NCBI GenBank assembly: GCA_036346225.1
Contig: JARFIW010001104.1
Coordinates: 4,490,001 to 4,554,000, forward strand
Direction of reading: 5' to 3'
DNA: 64,000 nucleotides
Origin: Platerodrilus igneus
Lineage: Eukaryota; Arthropoda; Insecta; Coleoptera; Lycidae
Made by a program: the position numbers and the translations under genes. How positions within the stretch are numbered: position 1 is the stretch's first letter; every line of letters begins with the position of its first letter. Below, one piece after another: positions 1 to 10,125 of the stretch. The notes under the pieces were generated by a model. The model searched no databases. It was not told the origin of the DNA and saw nothing but the letters and a program-made list of their open reading frames with translations.

Positions 1-234
1 GTTTTTTCCCACCATTAGGGTAGATATATTTCATAAAATAGTAAATCTACTAGCATGATCCATTCTAAAATAATTTATGGAACCTTTCCGATTTTTTTAA
101 ATATCCAATCATATTGGAGTTTAATACTTTATATCTAGACTTCTTTATTATGCAATTTTTACATATTCTGTGTTTATGTTTATAATTTCACCCTGAAAGT
201 TATACAATTGTTTAATAAAATCTTTTACTTCCAG

Positions 235-1802
235 ACGTTGTTGACCTGCGTAGCGTTAGAATGGACTTTTGCTTATGGCGGTGTGATAAAGCATTTCGAA
301 GAGGATCATCATGGACATCACGGACATGAGCCATGGCATTCGCATCACGTACACGAAATAGATCACCACAAAGATCACGCTGTTCATGAAGTAGAACACC
401 ACACTCAACAAAAACTACACGAAATAGAACGTCGCAAAGAAGAACAAAGGAAACACATTCTTGAACACGAACTTGCTGCCAAACATGATATTGAAAATAG
501 ATTTATCCTTGGTCAAAAACTTGCTTTAAAAAAAGACATTGAACATAAATTACACGAACTAGAAAAACACCAACATGACTTAAAGCACCACACCAACTCT
601 GCTCTTCGTGATTTAGAACGACTAAAACATGAATTAGAGCAAAAACAACACGAATTGGAACTTCACACGAGTCACAAACTACTTAGTCTGGAAAAGGAAA
701 GACACGAGTTGGGATCAAAAAACACGACGTAGAAAAACACATAGGTCATCAGTTGCATGATCTGGAGCATAATAAGCAAGCAGAACATGAACATATTGCG
801 GAACACGAGCACGCCGTTAAGCAGCACGCCGATCACGAACTGCATGATGTAGAACATCAAAAACATGACCTCGAGTTAAAACAACATGCGGATCATCATC
901 TCCATCAAGACTTGGATCATCACAGACATATTCTCGAAAAAGATCTTGCATTCAAACATGATTTAAATCATAAATTGCATGTACCAATTCAACCAGGCAA
1001 AGGAATATACAGTTCTCACTCAGGATCAGGCTTAGGTGGAATTTCGTCAAGTCATGAGCAATCTGGTTTTAGTTCTGGATCTGGCATTGAACATTCCAGT
1101 ATTCATTCATCTTCAGGATTAGGACAGTCTAGTATTGGTGGTCAATCCGATATTGGACATTCCAGTATTCTTTCATCTTCAGGATTAGGACATTCTAGTA
1201 TCGGTGGTCACTCCAGTATTGGACAATCAGATGTTATTTCTTCGTCTAGTTTAGAACATTCCAGTATTGGAACAACATCCACCATAGAACAATCTGGCAT
1301 AAGTTCCTCATCCCTAGGACAATCTGATATTTCTGGATCAACTTTAGGACAATCCGGTATTACATCTGGCTCTGATATTTCTGGATCCACTTTAGGACAA
1401 TCCGGTATTACATCTAGCTTAGGACAATCTGGGATTTCATCGGATTTAGAACAATCCGGTATTACATCTAGCTTAGGACAATCCGGGATTTCATCGGATT
1501 TGGGACAATCTGGTGGTTTATCTGGATTGGGGCAATCTGATGTTACTTCAGGTATAGGACAATCTGGAATTTCATCTGGAATAGGAGAGTCAAACATTGG
1601 CTCCTCATCCTCAGGCCTTGGGGGCCAAGAAGATTATTCAAGCATTTCAACCTTGCTTACGTCGCAAACGGGAAAAGGTTTTTCTCAATTATCCGGTGGC
1701 TCAGGACTTACAAAAACATCCATTGACTCGTCGCAGCAATCAAGTCTTTCGATTTCCGAATCTTCACTTTCTAGTGGATCACTTGGCGGTTCCTTAAGTT
1801 AA
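235..1802 (+). CDS. Secreted His-rich helical protein with Ser/Gly tail, gene 1 exon 2 (one frameshift)
   Basis: Last exon of a gene whose first exon lies left of the window. It starts just after a pyrimidine-rich acceptor ending in AG at 233-234. An ATG at 208 is in frame but intronic. The first residues (TLLTC...FAYGGVI) align with the end of the signal peptide encoded at the start of exon 2 in the two complete paralogues. Then follows a His/Glu/Leu/Lys-rich helix with repeats such as HELE, HDLE and HTxHKL. The frame breaks once at about 711-716, where one base is missing relative to the paralogues, so a TAG appears at 730-732. The shifted frame stays open for about 350 codons to TAA at 1800-1802. 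After about codon position 990 the helix gives way to about 270 residues rich in Ser, Gly, Ile and Leu, absent from the paralogues. The lesion may be a sequencing error or a recent mutation. Family not recognised; an extracellular structural or metal-binding role is inference. Confidence 0.75.
1392..1607 (+). repeat. Coding 27-bp tandem repeat, 8 copies
   Basis: Eight contiguous in-frame 27-bp units encode nonapeptides of the form LGQSGITSS or LGQSGISSD, ending with IGQSGISSG and IGESNIGSS. The central units are nearly identical at DNA level, which points to recent expansion. Looser Ser/Gly repeats (GLGHSSIGG, SIGQSDV) precede it from about 1030. The composition resembles sericin-like or adhesive low-complexity proteins, but that is analogy only. 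Confidence 0.9.
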
Positions 1803-1911
1803 TGACGATTTTCTTTATGTAAAGAATTTTTGCTAAACTATGAACTTGTGTTAATTTAGTTAGTATTACGTCATTCGTATTATTAATTTATAAGTTTTTA
1901 TAAAATTGTAT

Positions 1912-1917
1912 AATAAA
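1912..1917 (+). promoter_or_regulatory. Poly(A) signal of gene 1
   Basis: AATAAA lies about 110 bases after the gene 1 stop codon in a T/A-rich 3' UTR. Genes 2 and 3 have the same signal 188 and 196 bases after their stops. Confidence 0.7.
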
Positions 1918-3925
1918 AAAGAGCAACCGTTTTAAAATTCTTTACTTTTCTCGATAATCACAAGCTGATGCAATAAGAAATGGCAATTGTGTATCTTGTT
2001 CCACTTCTAGAAGTGAAAATCAAATACTCTCCTCGTTGTAATGTGTCTATAAAAAATGGGTGTACCTTTATAATAATACAAAGAAGGTTTAATACCTTGC
2101 ATAACATTTGGAACACTTTGAAAATGTTTATAAGATAGGCATAATCAAATATTCCAGAAACTGCATGTACATATTTAGTTAGACCAAGAGAGTTTTGATG
2201 TATCTACTCAAATGTCATCTAAATTCGGACCATGCTATTTCAGAATACAATAAACAGTGTATTCGTTTATGTAGACGATATGTAGACGGGATAAAAACTG
2301 ATCACTACTGCTAACTGTGCAAGCATACACGCTCAATTGAACAGAGAAGTGTTTTCCGGTACATTAGTAAAAACGCCAATTCTTTTTTTCTGCAATTCTT
2401 TATCCAATTAGGTTATTGTGACCGATGGCATCCTTTAGATTAGTCAAGAATGTGTCCTTTTGTCCAGAAATGTATCTTTTTGCCACAAAGTACCTTTTAA
2501 CGAAACTGGGTGTAAAATATTGCAACATTACGAGAGATCTTGGTCAAAAATAGGTATACACTCTAAAATGGTATGGATCAATTCTACTAGAAGTATTCTA
2601 ATCTAGACTATGAGCGTGAAGTCTCAGATAGAGTGCACGGTAGGATTTGGTGCAGTACACGTGTATGCATGTTTCATGTTGATTTTGCTAAAACTCGTGA
2701 ATGACAAATGTTGAAGTAACTGAAAGTGTACTTGTCTGAATGTGAATTTATTTGGTAATCTGTCATTGAGATTAGCCATCAAATTTATTCCTTCGTTTAT
2801 CCTTGGCAATACCGGAACTGCCGACTTCAATTTTACAATTAGACGTTCTGAAATTTTTGCAATTTTTTTATATGAATGTGGCACCAGAAAAAAATGATTC
2901 AACTTTTATGATTTTGTATTATTTGAATGCAACTGCTTGCTACTCCTTTTTTTATCAATACGGAATGTAACATAAAAGTTGGCATAAATTAAACGGTGAA
3001 TTCTTTGGTAAAAAATAATATTGTTTCTTCATATGAAGCTATGCTTCACGGATTTTCATATCCAAGGTACAGGATATTATAAATTGTAAACATTTTGATT
3101 TGATAACTATCAAACAATCGAAATTTTAATGATAGCTTTATGGGGAAATGCCCTATTAAAACTGAAAAATTGGTTTCGTAAATTATTCTGTAGCGGCATA
3201 CGGATAATGTAGGATTTACTAAAGAGGAAATGTATTGCTCCACTGGTAAAAATATTTATTGTTCTTTTTTTTAGATATGCTTTTCATTTTACACAAGATT
3301 TCCTTTTGTAATTTTTCTATTTCTTGCTTTTTTTTCGGTAATTACACTTTTTGTAAATACCATTTTTTGTACTGTTTACGTCCGAAAATAAAACTAACAG
3401 GAACATAGTCCAGTGTGCTTTGATCACGATGTTTTCTGTCAAAAGGTCATTGTCAATTAAGTTTGTTTTTCTTAGACGCTTGGTTAATTAGTGAAATAAA
3501 CCTCTTAAAAATGAAATACTTAGTTGAAAAATTAGCAGATACGCAATTATTTATGATCTTGCAAATGGGAATACTGCGATGGCTGTGAGTTGAACGTTTT
3601 ACAAATCAACTCGTTTCCGATTGAAAAACTTTTTCAAGAATTCACGCTCGCTAATATAAAACTGGCTCATGAAGACCTTTCATCTACAGTGAAAGACATT
3701 TATGTAAGGAAGTGCGGACACTTTTAGAAAAGGATTACCCACCATGCCTTGGATTTTGTATTTGGTTTTTAAATAGGTGTATTAAGAACTCTTCGTATCG
3801 CTCGTCCGTTGACGAAGCTAGATTTACAAGAAACGATGTCGTTAATTTTGATAATAACCATCTGTGTGGCGATAAAAACCTTCATAAAATAATACAATCT
3901 CGGCACCAGCCAACGAATGTCCATT
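1918..3925. other. Intergenic, no gene seen
   Basis: AT-rich sequence with no convincing coding frame, exon pair or transposon protein. The short open frames here (for example near 2624-2902 on the minus strand) have no recognisable motif. Confidence 0.5.
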
Positions 3926-3926
3926 A

Positions 3927-5055
3927 ATGTTTGGGCTCCCATGCGGTTGGTTACCCATTGGGCGCGTCTCCAGGTGGCGGATAGGAAAAATCCCAGGATA
4001 TATGACCAAGGGATGGGCTATCTACTCTGGGAAGGATCGTGATAAGCTAATCTCTTTCAGTCACCCAGTGCCTGAGTGGTATAAGATCCACAACATGGTG
4101 GAGAGCAAGAGACTATGCTAGAGCGGGATAAATCCGCCTCTTAGCCAAGTGAAAACGATCCCGCGAACGAAACCCCTCAGTCCAAGCTGTAGTTTCGTGG
4201 CTAATGGACCTGCACTGAGGTAAACGAAGCCGGTGGGACAATTCTGCAACACCAACACACCGCGCTTTCCCTGCTGTCGTGTTCATGTCTCACGGGCAAG
4301 AGGGTGTGAGAGTCTTGACTTAACCGTCCGGACCAAGAGGAAACAACCTCGCTCAAAATCCTAAATCCTGTGGCGAAGGACTGAGCCCAAGGGATGCGTG
4401 GCTAAATAGTTGACCAGTTTTAATCAGTTTAAAACTCGGGAACAGGGCGGCACCCCGTTTTATTCACGCCTTCCATGCCAACAGAAGGCACCTGGCATGG
4501 TGACCATTTACACCCCTCTTACTCATGAGAACAATTATGAATAATATTGGTATCATAAGTAAAACAGAACCTAAAGAGGTGGAACCAGCAATGGGGGACA
4601 CCTCAGGTAACTAAAACATATCCATGGAGGTGGAGCAGACCCGGGATGCAAGTGCGTTTGCAATACCGGTGTCTGATACACCAGACACGGAAAAAACAAT
4701 AAAGTAACTTGCAAACACTCGTCCACAAAGAAGGTACCGGTGCAAAAGAAGAGCGGGGGCAGTAAAAGACCTCGTTCAGAGACTTCCACGCCGACACCAT
4801 CTAGAGGCGTTGGGCGACCAAAGTTAGACCCAAAGGAAATGGATACCCTCTCATCAAGGGACCTGTTCTCTGTAATTCGGGGTGCAGGCTTTACAGATTG
4901 GGTATAATACTTAATCAGGGTCAGCACAATAAGCCTTTTAGGCTGCAGGCGCACCCGCCAGGGGGAGTGGTTTTAGTGGGTATGCCGCCAAGAGAGTCCC
5001 ACACTTTGGTTATAAAAGCTTTCCACTCCATCGGGTTTAGATAACTATAAAAAAA
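3927..5055 (+). mobile_element. Internally deleted non-LTR retrotransposon (R1/I/Jockey-like)
   Basis: A sharply GC-richer block in AT-rich flanks. It starts with a LINE-like 5' UTR (gggctcccatgcggttgg..., gcgcgtctccaggtggcgga) that leads to the beginning of a gag-like ORF1 at 4624. At about 4900 the ORF1 sequence breaks directly into a 3'-terminal segment with gttttagtgggtatgccgcc and an agagagtcccac block, then a short A-rich tail near 5045-5055. All of the endonuclease, reverse transcriptase and most of ORF1 are missing. The clade is judged from the general look of the termini only. Confidence 0.6.
4624..4900 (+). pseudogene. LINE ORF1 (gag-like) N-terminal remnant
   Basis: An ATG at 4624 (MEVEQTRDAS...) opens a frame that ends in TAA at 4705-4707. 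A +/-1 shift there restores a basic, Ser/Thr/Pro-rich segment (KRPRSETSTPTPSRG) followed by a short block ending GAGFTDW near 4900, where the element is deleted. Basic low-complexity N-termini of this kind are usual in ORF1 proteins of R1/Jockey-type LINEs. No zinc knuckles remain. Confidence 0.5.
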
Positions 5056-6225
5056 AATTGTTTGGGCAAGACTAATTGACGATTTTGTAAAAGGTTCGTC
5101 CTGTAGTATACCAAATAGATTAGACGGCTTATGGTATCTGGATTTTCTTCAAAATAGATTACAACCATAATTGGAGATATTGTTGTATTTAGCGAAGCCA
5201 TTTTTTACGTTACTTTTAGACATGCAACATTGTAACAATCAATACATTTCGTATCCTCTATTTTAGGAAACTTTGCAATCTACTTTGTTATTATCTTGTT
5301 CAAACCAAACCTTAATGTTTCATGTTATTTCCTCATAATCTGTACCACATTAGTTAGTTACTTGTATTTTTCATAATCAGTTTTCCTGTAAGATTATACA
5401 AACAAGGAAGTTTTGGGTAACCTCTATACTGATTATCAAATGCCAAAACCTTCCGTAGAAACCAGTATCCTTGAGTCAGCATGTACAAAAAAGCCAAAAC
5501 ACCCTTCCACTCAACGGTAGTTTGTGGGCAGCTAAGCAGCTAGCCAAGTCATTGGTCGTCTGCTGAAGAGCAAGTTGGCTCTCATCGAAATGGTGACTTA
5601 ACCCTTTATAGATGCTGAAGAAACTCTAATCAAGATGGTCACTTAGAATTTCAACCGTAAATTAACTCTTCATTATTATAACTGTTTAACTCTTTTACTG
5701 CTTCGTATTTTATTAACATGTTGTTTAGTTTTAAGTTGATTCATTATTAAATCCTGTTGTTTGATTTCATCGTTTCATTACTTCTATTCAGGTAATTGTT
5801 ACATTTACTTACACTTCTCAATAGATCCCTAGGTCCCTAAGACCTGAGTCAAATACCACCTCTCGCAACTCACCATCTATAACAAGCTCTACCATCACAT
5901 TACCATGACTACGCCATTACCCGAAAGTATATTTAACAATCATTAAAAGTATATTTAACAATATATAATCTGTTTCACAAAAGAGTGTAATGTCATATAG
6001 GTCAGCAGCTGCTGTATTGCTATACATTGCATATAATACCATTTCTTTAAAATATTTGTCTAAAGTCTTAGGCGTTGTAGAGTAAATCTCCAGGTGTTTC
6101 TTTTAATTTTATTAATTAATGAAACGCAGATTGGCAATTGCCACATAATAAATGAATAACAATAATAATGCACAGTAGTAAGACGTATCATTATCTTGTT
6201 CTCATGAAGTGTAAAACCGAACTCG
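5056..6225. other. Intergenic; possible Penelope-like tail near 5560-5620
   Basis: No gene is seen. Near 5560-5620 the sequence gctgaagagcaagttggctc, followed by tcatcgaaatggtgac, resembles the GATGAAG...CGAAACGT-type 3' ends of Penelope-like elements; compare the element ending near 20.1 kb. No protein-coding remnant accompanies it, so the call is weak. A 16-bp direct repeat (agtatatttaacaat) is present around 5926-5965. Confidence 0.3.
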
Positions 6226-6699
6226 TTGACCTTTCAGGAACGAGAAAGATTAAAATCTAAACCGGTAAACACAGTAATAATACAAGTATACATGCCCACC
6301 TCTAGCTACAGTGAAGAATACGTAGAAGCGATCTACAAAGATATCGAAGACATATTAAAGTACGTAAAAGGACATGAACATTTAATGATTACGGGGGATT
6401 TTAATACAGTGGTAGGTGAGGGTAGTGAAAGAGCGGTAAAAGGTTTATTTGGTTTAGGCACGAGAAATGACAGAGGAAATAGGCTGCTAGAATTTTGCGC
6501 CAAGAACAATTTAACCATCACAAATACATTATTTCAACATCAAGCTAGAAGACGATACACGTGGAAGATGCCAGTAGATATAGGAAGATATCAAATAGAT
6601 TACATTATTGTTAGACAACGGTTTTTGAATCAAGTAAAAGACTGTAGAAGCTTAGACGTGGCGGCTAGAGATATTCTGGGGTATACGCAAAAAAATTAA
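6226..6699 (+). pseudogene. RTE-A endonuclease (EEP) remnant
   Basis: An open frame of 157 codons encodes the middle and end of an apurinic-like endonuclease/exonuclease/phosphatase domain: VYMPTSSYSEE, then the GDFN catalytic box (ITGDFNTVVGEG), RRRYTWKMP, and the YQIDYIIV box with the invariant Asp. The N-terminus (WNVR and EVRW motifs) is missing, and the C-terminus jumps to a short AARDILGYTQ piece, so an internal deletion removed the SDH box. In a live element this domain would nick target DNA to prime reverse transcription. Confidence 0.8.
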
Positions 6700-7003
6700 A
6701 TAAGAAACCATGGATAATAAAGGATATCCTGAATTTAATAGCAGAAAGACGAAAACATAAAACTAGATCAGCCGAAACAGGAAAACAGAGATACAAAACC
6801 ATAAAATGGAAAATTATTCGCAAATGCAAGAAAGCTAAAGCACAATAGATTGATGAAAAGTCCAAAGACGTATAAACTAAGATGGAAATAGAAACGACAC
6901 ACGAAGCACACAAACTAATTAGATTTGAGAAATATAAAACCATATAGCAAAATTATAAAAGGCACGGGAAAAAACGTCATTATAGAAAATGTAGAGATAT
7001 GAC

Positions 7004-8470
7004 TTGGAATATCCTATACTAAAAGATGAGTTTGAATTACTCGTAGTATTAAAGGGTCTGAAAAATGGTAAGGCGCCGGGTACAGATAAGGTGCAAGCTC
7101 CAAAAGCTACTGGACAAGTAGTAACAGAACGTCTCTTCCAACTTGTAAGCTATATGTGTGAGACAGGCGAGAGACCCAAAGATTTCAAACCTAACATCAT
7201 AGTAACTATACCAAAAAAGGGAGGCGCGGATAGATGTGAAAGTTTTGAATAATAAGATTACAGCACACGTGTCAAAAATATGAACAAGAATTGTACAAAA
7301 GCGAATGAAAAAATGAGCTGAAAAAATACTAGGAGAAGATCAATTTGGGTTCAGGCGTAACAGGGGAACACGGGGGGCTATTTTAGCTCTGAGGGTGATA
7401 ATGGAGAAAACAACAGAAAAAGGGGAAAACGTGTATATGGAGTAGGTAGATCTGAAAAAGCATTCGACAGTGTAAAATGGAAAAAATGTTCGAAATACTC
7501 AAAAAGATTGGAATGAGTTTTAGAGATAGACGGATAATACTTTGCTTATACAAAGAGCACACAGCGGTAGTATAGAATTAGAGCAGGGACATAGAGAAGT
7601 AAATATTAGGAAAGGGGTGAGACAGGGATGTGCCCTATCCCCAATATCTTTAACTTCTATATTGAAGAGTCAATGAATACACTACAAAATGCAGACAGAC
7701 ATTGGGAATTATTTTCAGGTACAAAAATTTGATATGCTTAGATTAGCAGCTGATATAGCGGTATTAACATCTAACAAAGAAGAGTTAGAAGGTGCTCTTA
7801 ATGAAATGGAAACAGTTCTGAGAGATAGGTTATGAAAATTAACAAAAATAAAACTACAGTAGTAGTATACAGGAAGATAAACCAAAAATAAGAATACAAA
7901 TAGGTAACGAGAATCTACAAGAGGTTAACGATGTCTGCTACCTAGGAAAAGCGCAAAAGATATAAAATAAAGATTAGCACAAGGTCGTGCTACATTTAAC
8001 AAGAAAAACAATCTACTATGTATAAAGACAACAAACATAGAAACGAGAAAAAGGTTGCTTAAAACCTATCTGTGGAGCACAGCTCCGTACGGCTGAGAAG
8101 CCTGGACAACAGGAGAAGTGGACAAGAAAAACATAGAAGCGTTTGGAGTGTGGTACTACAGACGTATGATAAAGATATCATGGACGGACAAAGTTAAGAA
8201 CAAAGCGGTATTATAAATGGAAGGGGATGAAAGAAATATGCGGAAAACAGTACAAAATAGATGAAATATGATGATAGGCTACATACTAAGGCATGAGGGA
8301 ATAGTGCGGAATATATTCGAAACAGTGATAGGATAAAAAATATTCGAGGTAGACCTAGGTTAGACTATTGCACACAGATAGTGAAAGATGTAGGCTGTGG
8401 GAATTTTAGGAAAATGTGTAGGCTAGCTCAGAATAGAAATCAATGGAGGTACGCGTTCAACCAGTCCCAA
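7004..8470 (+). pseudogene. RTE-A reverse transcriptase remnant
   Basis: The first part is open (7004-7252): KGLKNGKAPGTDKVQA and IVTIPKKGGADRCESF are RT fingers motifs of RTE-type LINEs. The rest, with multiple shifts, retains FGFRR-like, VRQGC-like and thumb segments (KNIEAFGVWYYRRMIKISW). The catalytic box at 7746-7754 encodes Ala-Ala-Asp where RTs have Ala-Asp-Asp, so the first catalytic Asp is lost. The same replacement occurs in the copy at 40893-40901. The frame ends near 8470 in a conserved C-terminus (NRNQWRYAF). Confidence 0.8.
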
Positions 8471-9008
8471 GATGGAAAAACTAATGACGAAAAAAAATAA
8501 CTGTACTTAAAGCTGATGATTACTTTAAGCAATTACAGGTATTGGTTTTGCAATTATCTCGAATAATGTTAATTATGCAAAAAAATTTACTGGTAAACAA
8601 TTAATTTGGCAAATGTTTAAGTGTTGGGGAATCTTGACAGCCACAGACTGTTTAACTCCCTTACCACTGAAGCTCGGTGAAATACGGCATATAATTAAAA
8701 AACAATAGTAGGGAAACCGAGCTCTATATAGGCTGTTGTGGAAATTTCAGGGAACTGTGTGGGCTAGCTTAGAATATAAATAAGTGGAGGTACGGGCCCA
8801 ACCAATTTCAAGACGGAAACCTAATGACGAAAGAATAAGTCCACTTAAATCTGATGATTATTATAAACAACTACAGGTGTTGGTTGTAAAATATTTTTAA
8901 CTAATGTTGATTGTGCGAAAGGATATATTGGAAAAACTATTAATTCGGCAAAAGTTAAGGTGCTGGGGAACTTGGCAGTCACAGGCTGTTTACCCCCATT
9001 CACATACC

Positions 9009-9282
9009 TTACATGTGATTTTCCAATGCTCCACCCGAAGGTACTACATTGGCCTGGAAGCGACTTTTTTACCTGAAAAATTTGGAATTTTGCCGAACCC
9101 TTGGGGATCTTTAACATGCGTGACAACACTCATATACGGGACCTCCATTTTATTTCTCATCCAAACGAGGGTGTATTTTTGCGAAAAATGCTCGCCTAAT
9201 ATTTTTCAAGCGGACCGTGTCGGGATTTGAACCCGGGACCTTAGGCATAGTAGTCACACATACCAACCACACCACGGAGCCA
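9009..9282 (-). mobile_element. tRNA-derived SINE, copy 1
   Basis: On the minus strand this has a tRNA-like head with a B-box-like ggttcaaatcc (plus-strand 9223-9233) and the tRNA-like run ending cacggagcc (9275-9280). A roughly 200-bp body follows that contains the ttaaagatccc block and ends at aatcacatgtaa. It is bounded by the 16-bp repeat cccccattcacatacc at 8993-9008 and 9283-9298, which reads as a target-site duplication in the RTE 3' UTR. An A-box equivalent is present but worn. Confidence 0.75.
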
Positions 9283-9298
9283 CCCCCATTCACATACC

Positions 9299-9589
9299 TT
9301 ACATGTGATTTTTCAATGCTCTAGTCGAAGGAACTACATTGGCAAGGAAGCGAGTTTTTCTACCTCGAAAATTTGGAATTTTGCCGAACCCTTGCTGTTC
9401 CAAGCAAGGCAGGGATCTTTAACGTGCGTGACAACACACACACGCGACCTCCATTTTACCTCTCATCCGAACGAGGGTGTATTTTTGTGAAAATTACTCG
9501 CCTAACATTTTTCAAGCGGTCCGTGTCGGGATTCGAACCCGGCACCTTGGGCGTAGTAGTCACACACATACCACTACGCCACGGAGCCG
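9299..9589 (-). mobile_element. tRNA-derived SINE, copy 2
   Basis: A second SINE of the same family and orientation lies immediately next to copy 1. Its tRNA-like head is better kept: A-box-like tggcgtagtggtatg (plus-strand 9567-9581, reversed) and B-box ggttcgaatcc (9529-9539, reversed). Those boxes serve RNA polymerase III in tRNA-derived SINEs. The body holds the acgttaaagatccctgcctt segment and ends at aaaaatcacatgtaa. The flanks are the 16-bp site at 9283-9298 and its third copy, with one mismatch, at 9590-9605. Confidence 0.8.
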
Positions 9590-9662
9590 CCCCCATTCGC
9601 ATACCACTGAATATCGGAAAAATAGGGTATATAATTGTAAAACAATAGAAGGACACCGAACT

Positions 9663-10125
9663 GCATCTGACAAGAAACAGCAGCGCTCATGTTCAAACAT
9701 AACAAACATAGAAACAAGAAGAAGATTGTTGAAAGCATATGTAAAGAGCACAGTATGTCTATGAAATAGGGGCAGTAGGAAAAGTAGACAGAAGAACCGT
9801 AGAAGCATTTTGGAGTGTTGTACTTCAGATGTATAAGAGTGATAGCATGCACAGACAAAGTTAATAACAAATAGTTTATAGAAATAGTAGAGGAATAAAG
9901 ATATCTGTGGAAAGCAAAAACAATAGGAGAAATAGAAGGTCAGGATACATTCTAAAGCATTTTTGTGAAATAGTACGTGATATATTACAAGCGGGATAGA
10001 AAAAAAGAGGCAGAGGTAGACCTAGATCAGACTATCGCACGCAGAGAGTGATAGATACAGACTGTGCAAATTTTAGGGAATTGAGGGTACGCGTCTAACC
10101 AGTTCCAGGACTGAAGACCTAATTA
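9663..10125 (+). pseudogene. RTE-A tail, third unit: RT thumb and C-terminus again
   Basis: Directly after the UTR end ctgcatct the sequence re-enters RT coding at the thumb (NIxNIETRRRLLKAY at about 9695-9745) and runs through degraded codons to a C-terminal segment ending with the ccagttccaggactgaag tail near 10110. The same junction (ctgcatct followed by gcaagaaa..gcg) occurs in the inverted copy at about 11400, so this composite tail existed before these insertions. Not functional. Confidence 0.7.

Larger units (their letters stand above)
6226..8731 (+). mobile_element. RTE-type LINE, family A copy 1 (degraded)
   Basis: A 5'-truncated non-LTR retrotransposon with, in order, an endonuclease remnant (6226-6699), a reverse transcriptase remnant (7004-8460) and a 3' UTR (8500-8731). 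Many stops and frameshifts make it non-coding. The same family recurs at 11.1/16.3-17.5 kb, 20.1-20.5 kb and 22.7-24.0 kb (minus) and at 37.6-41.7 kb (plus), so it can be aligned and its borders compared. The clade is inferred from the endonuclease and RT motifs shared with RTE/BovB-like insect elements. Confidence 0.85.
8732..9662 (+). mobile_element. RTE-A tail, second tandem unit (carries two SINEs)
   Basis: After the first 3' UTR the sequence returns to the RT C-terminal codons (ggctgttgtggaaatttcag; compare 8394 onward) and repeats the whole 3' UTR: gatgattattataaacaac, then gctggggaacttggcagt, then agggtatataattg and ctgcatct near 9660. Two SINEs (9009-9282 and 9299-9589) interrupt it. 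The duplication of tail plus UTR is therefore head-to-tail within the LINE 3' region. Confidence 0.7.

Noticed and set aside
208..234. ATG at 208 as the start of gene 1
   Set aside because: It lies before the splice acceptor; the paralogues show that exon 2 begins at the position equal to 235 and that the true start codon is in an 8-codon upstream exon.
1208..1597. Minus-strand 129-codon frame rich in Pro/Asp/Cys (DCPK repeats) opposite gene 1
   Set aside because: It is the antisense reading of the 27-bp Ser/Gly repeat; its periodicity is fully explained by the plus-strand gene.
9205..9282. Genuine minus-strand tRNA gene at 9.2 kb (and 9.5 kb)
   Set aside because: The tRNA-like part is joined to a conserved body seen at other loci and is flanked by target-site duplications, so it is a SINE head.
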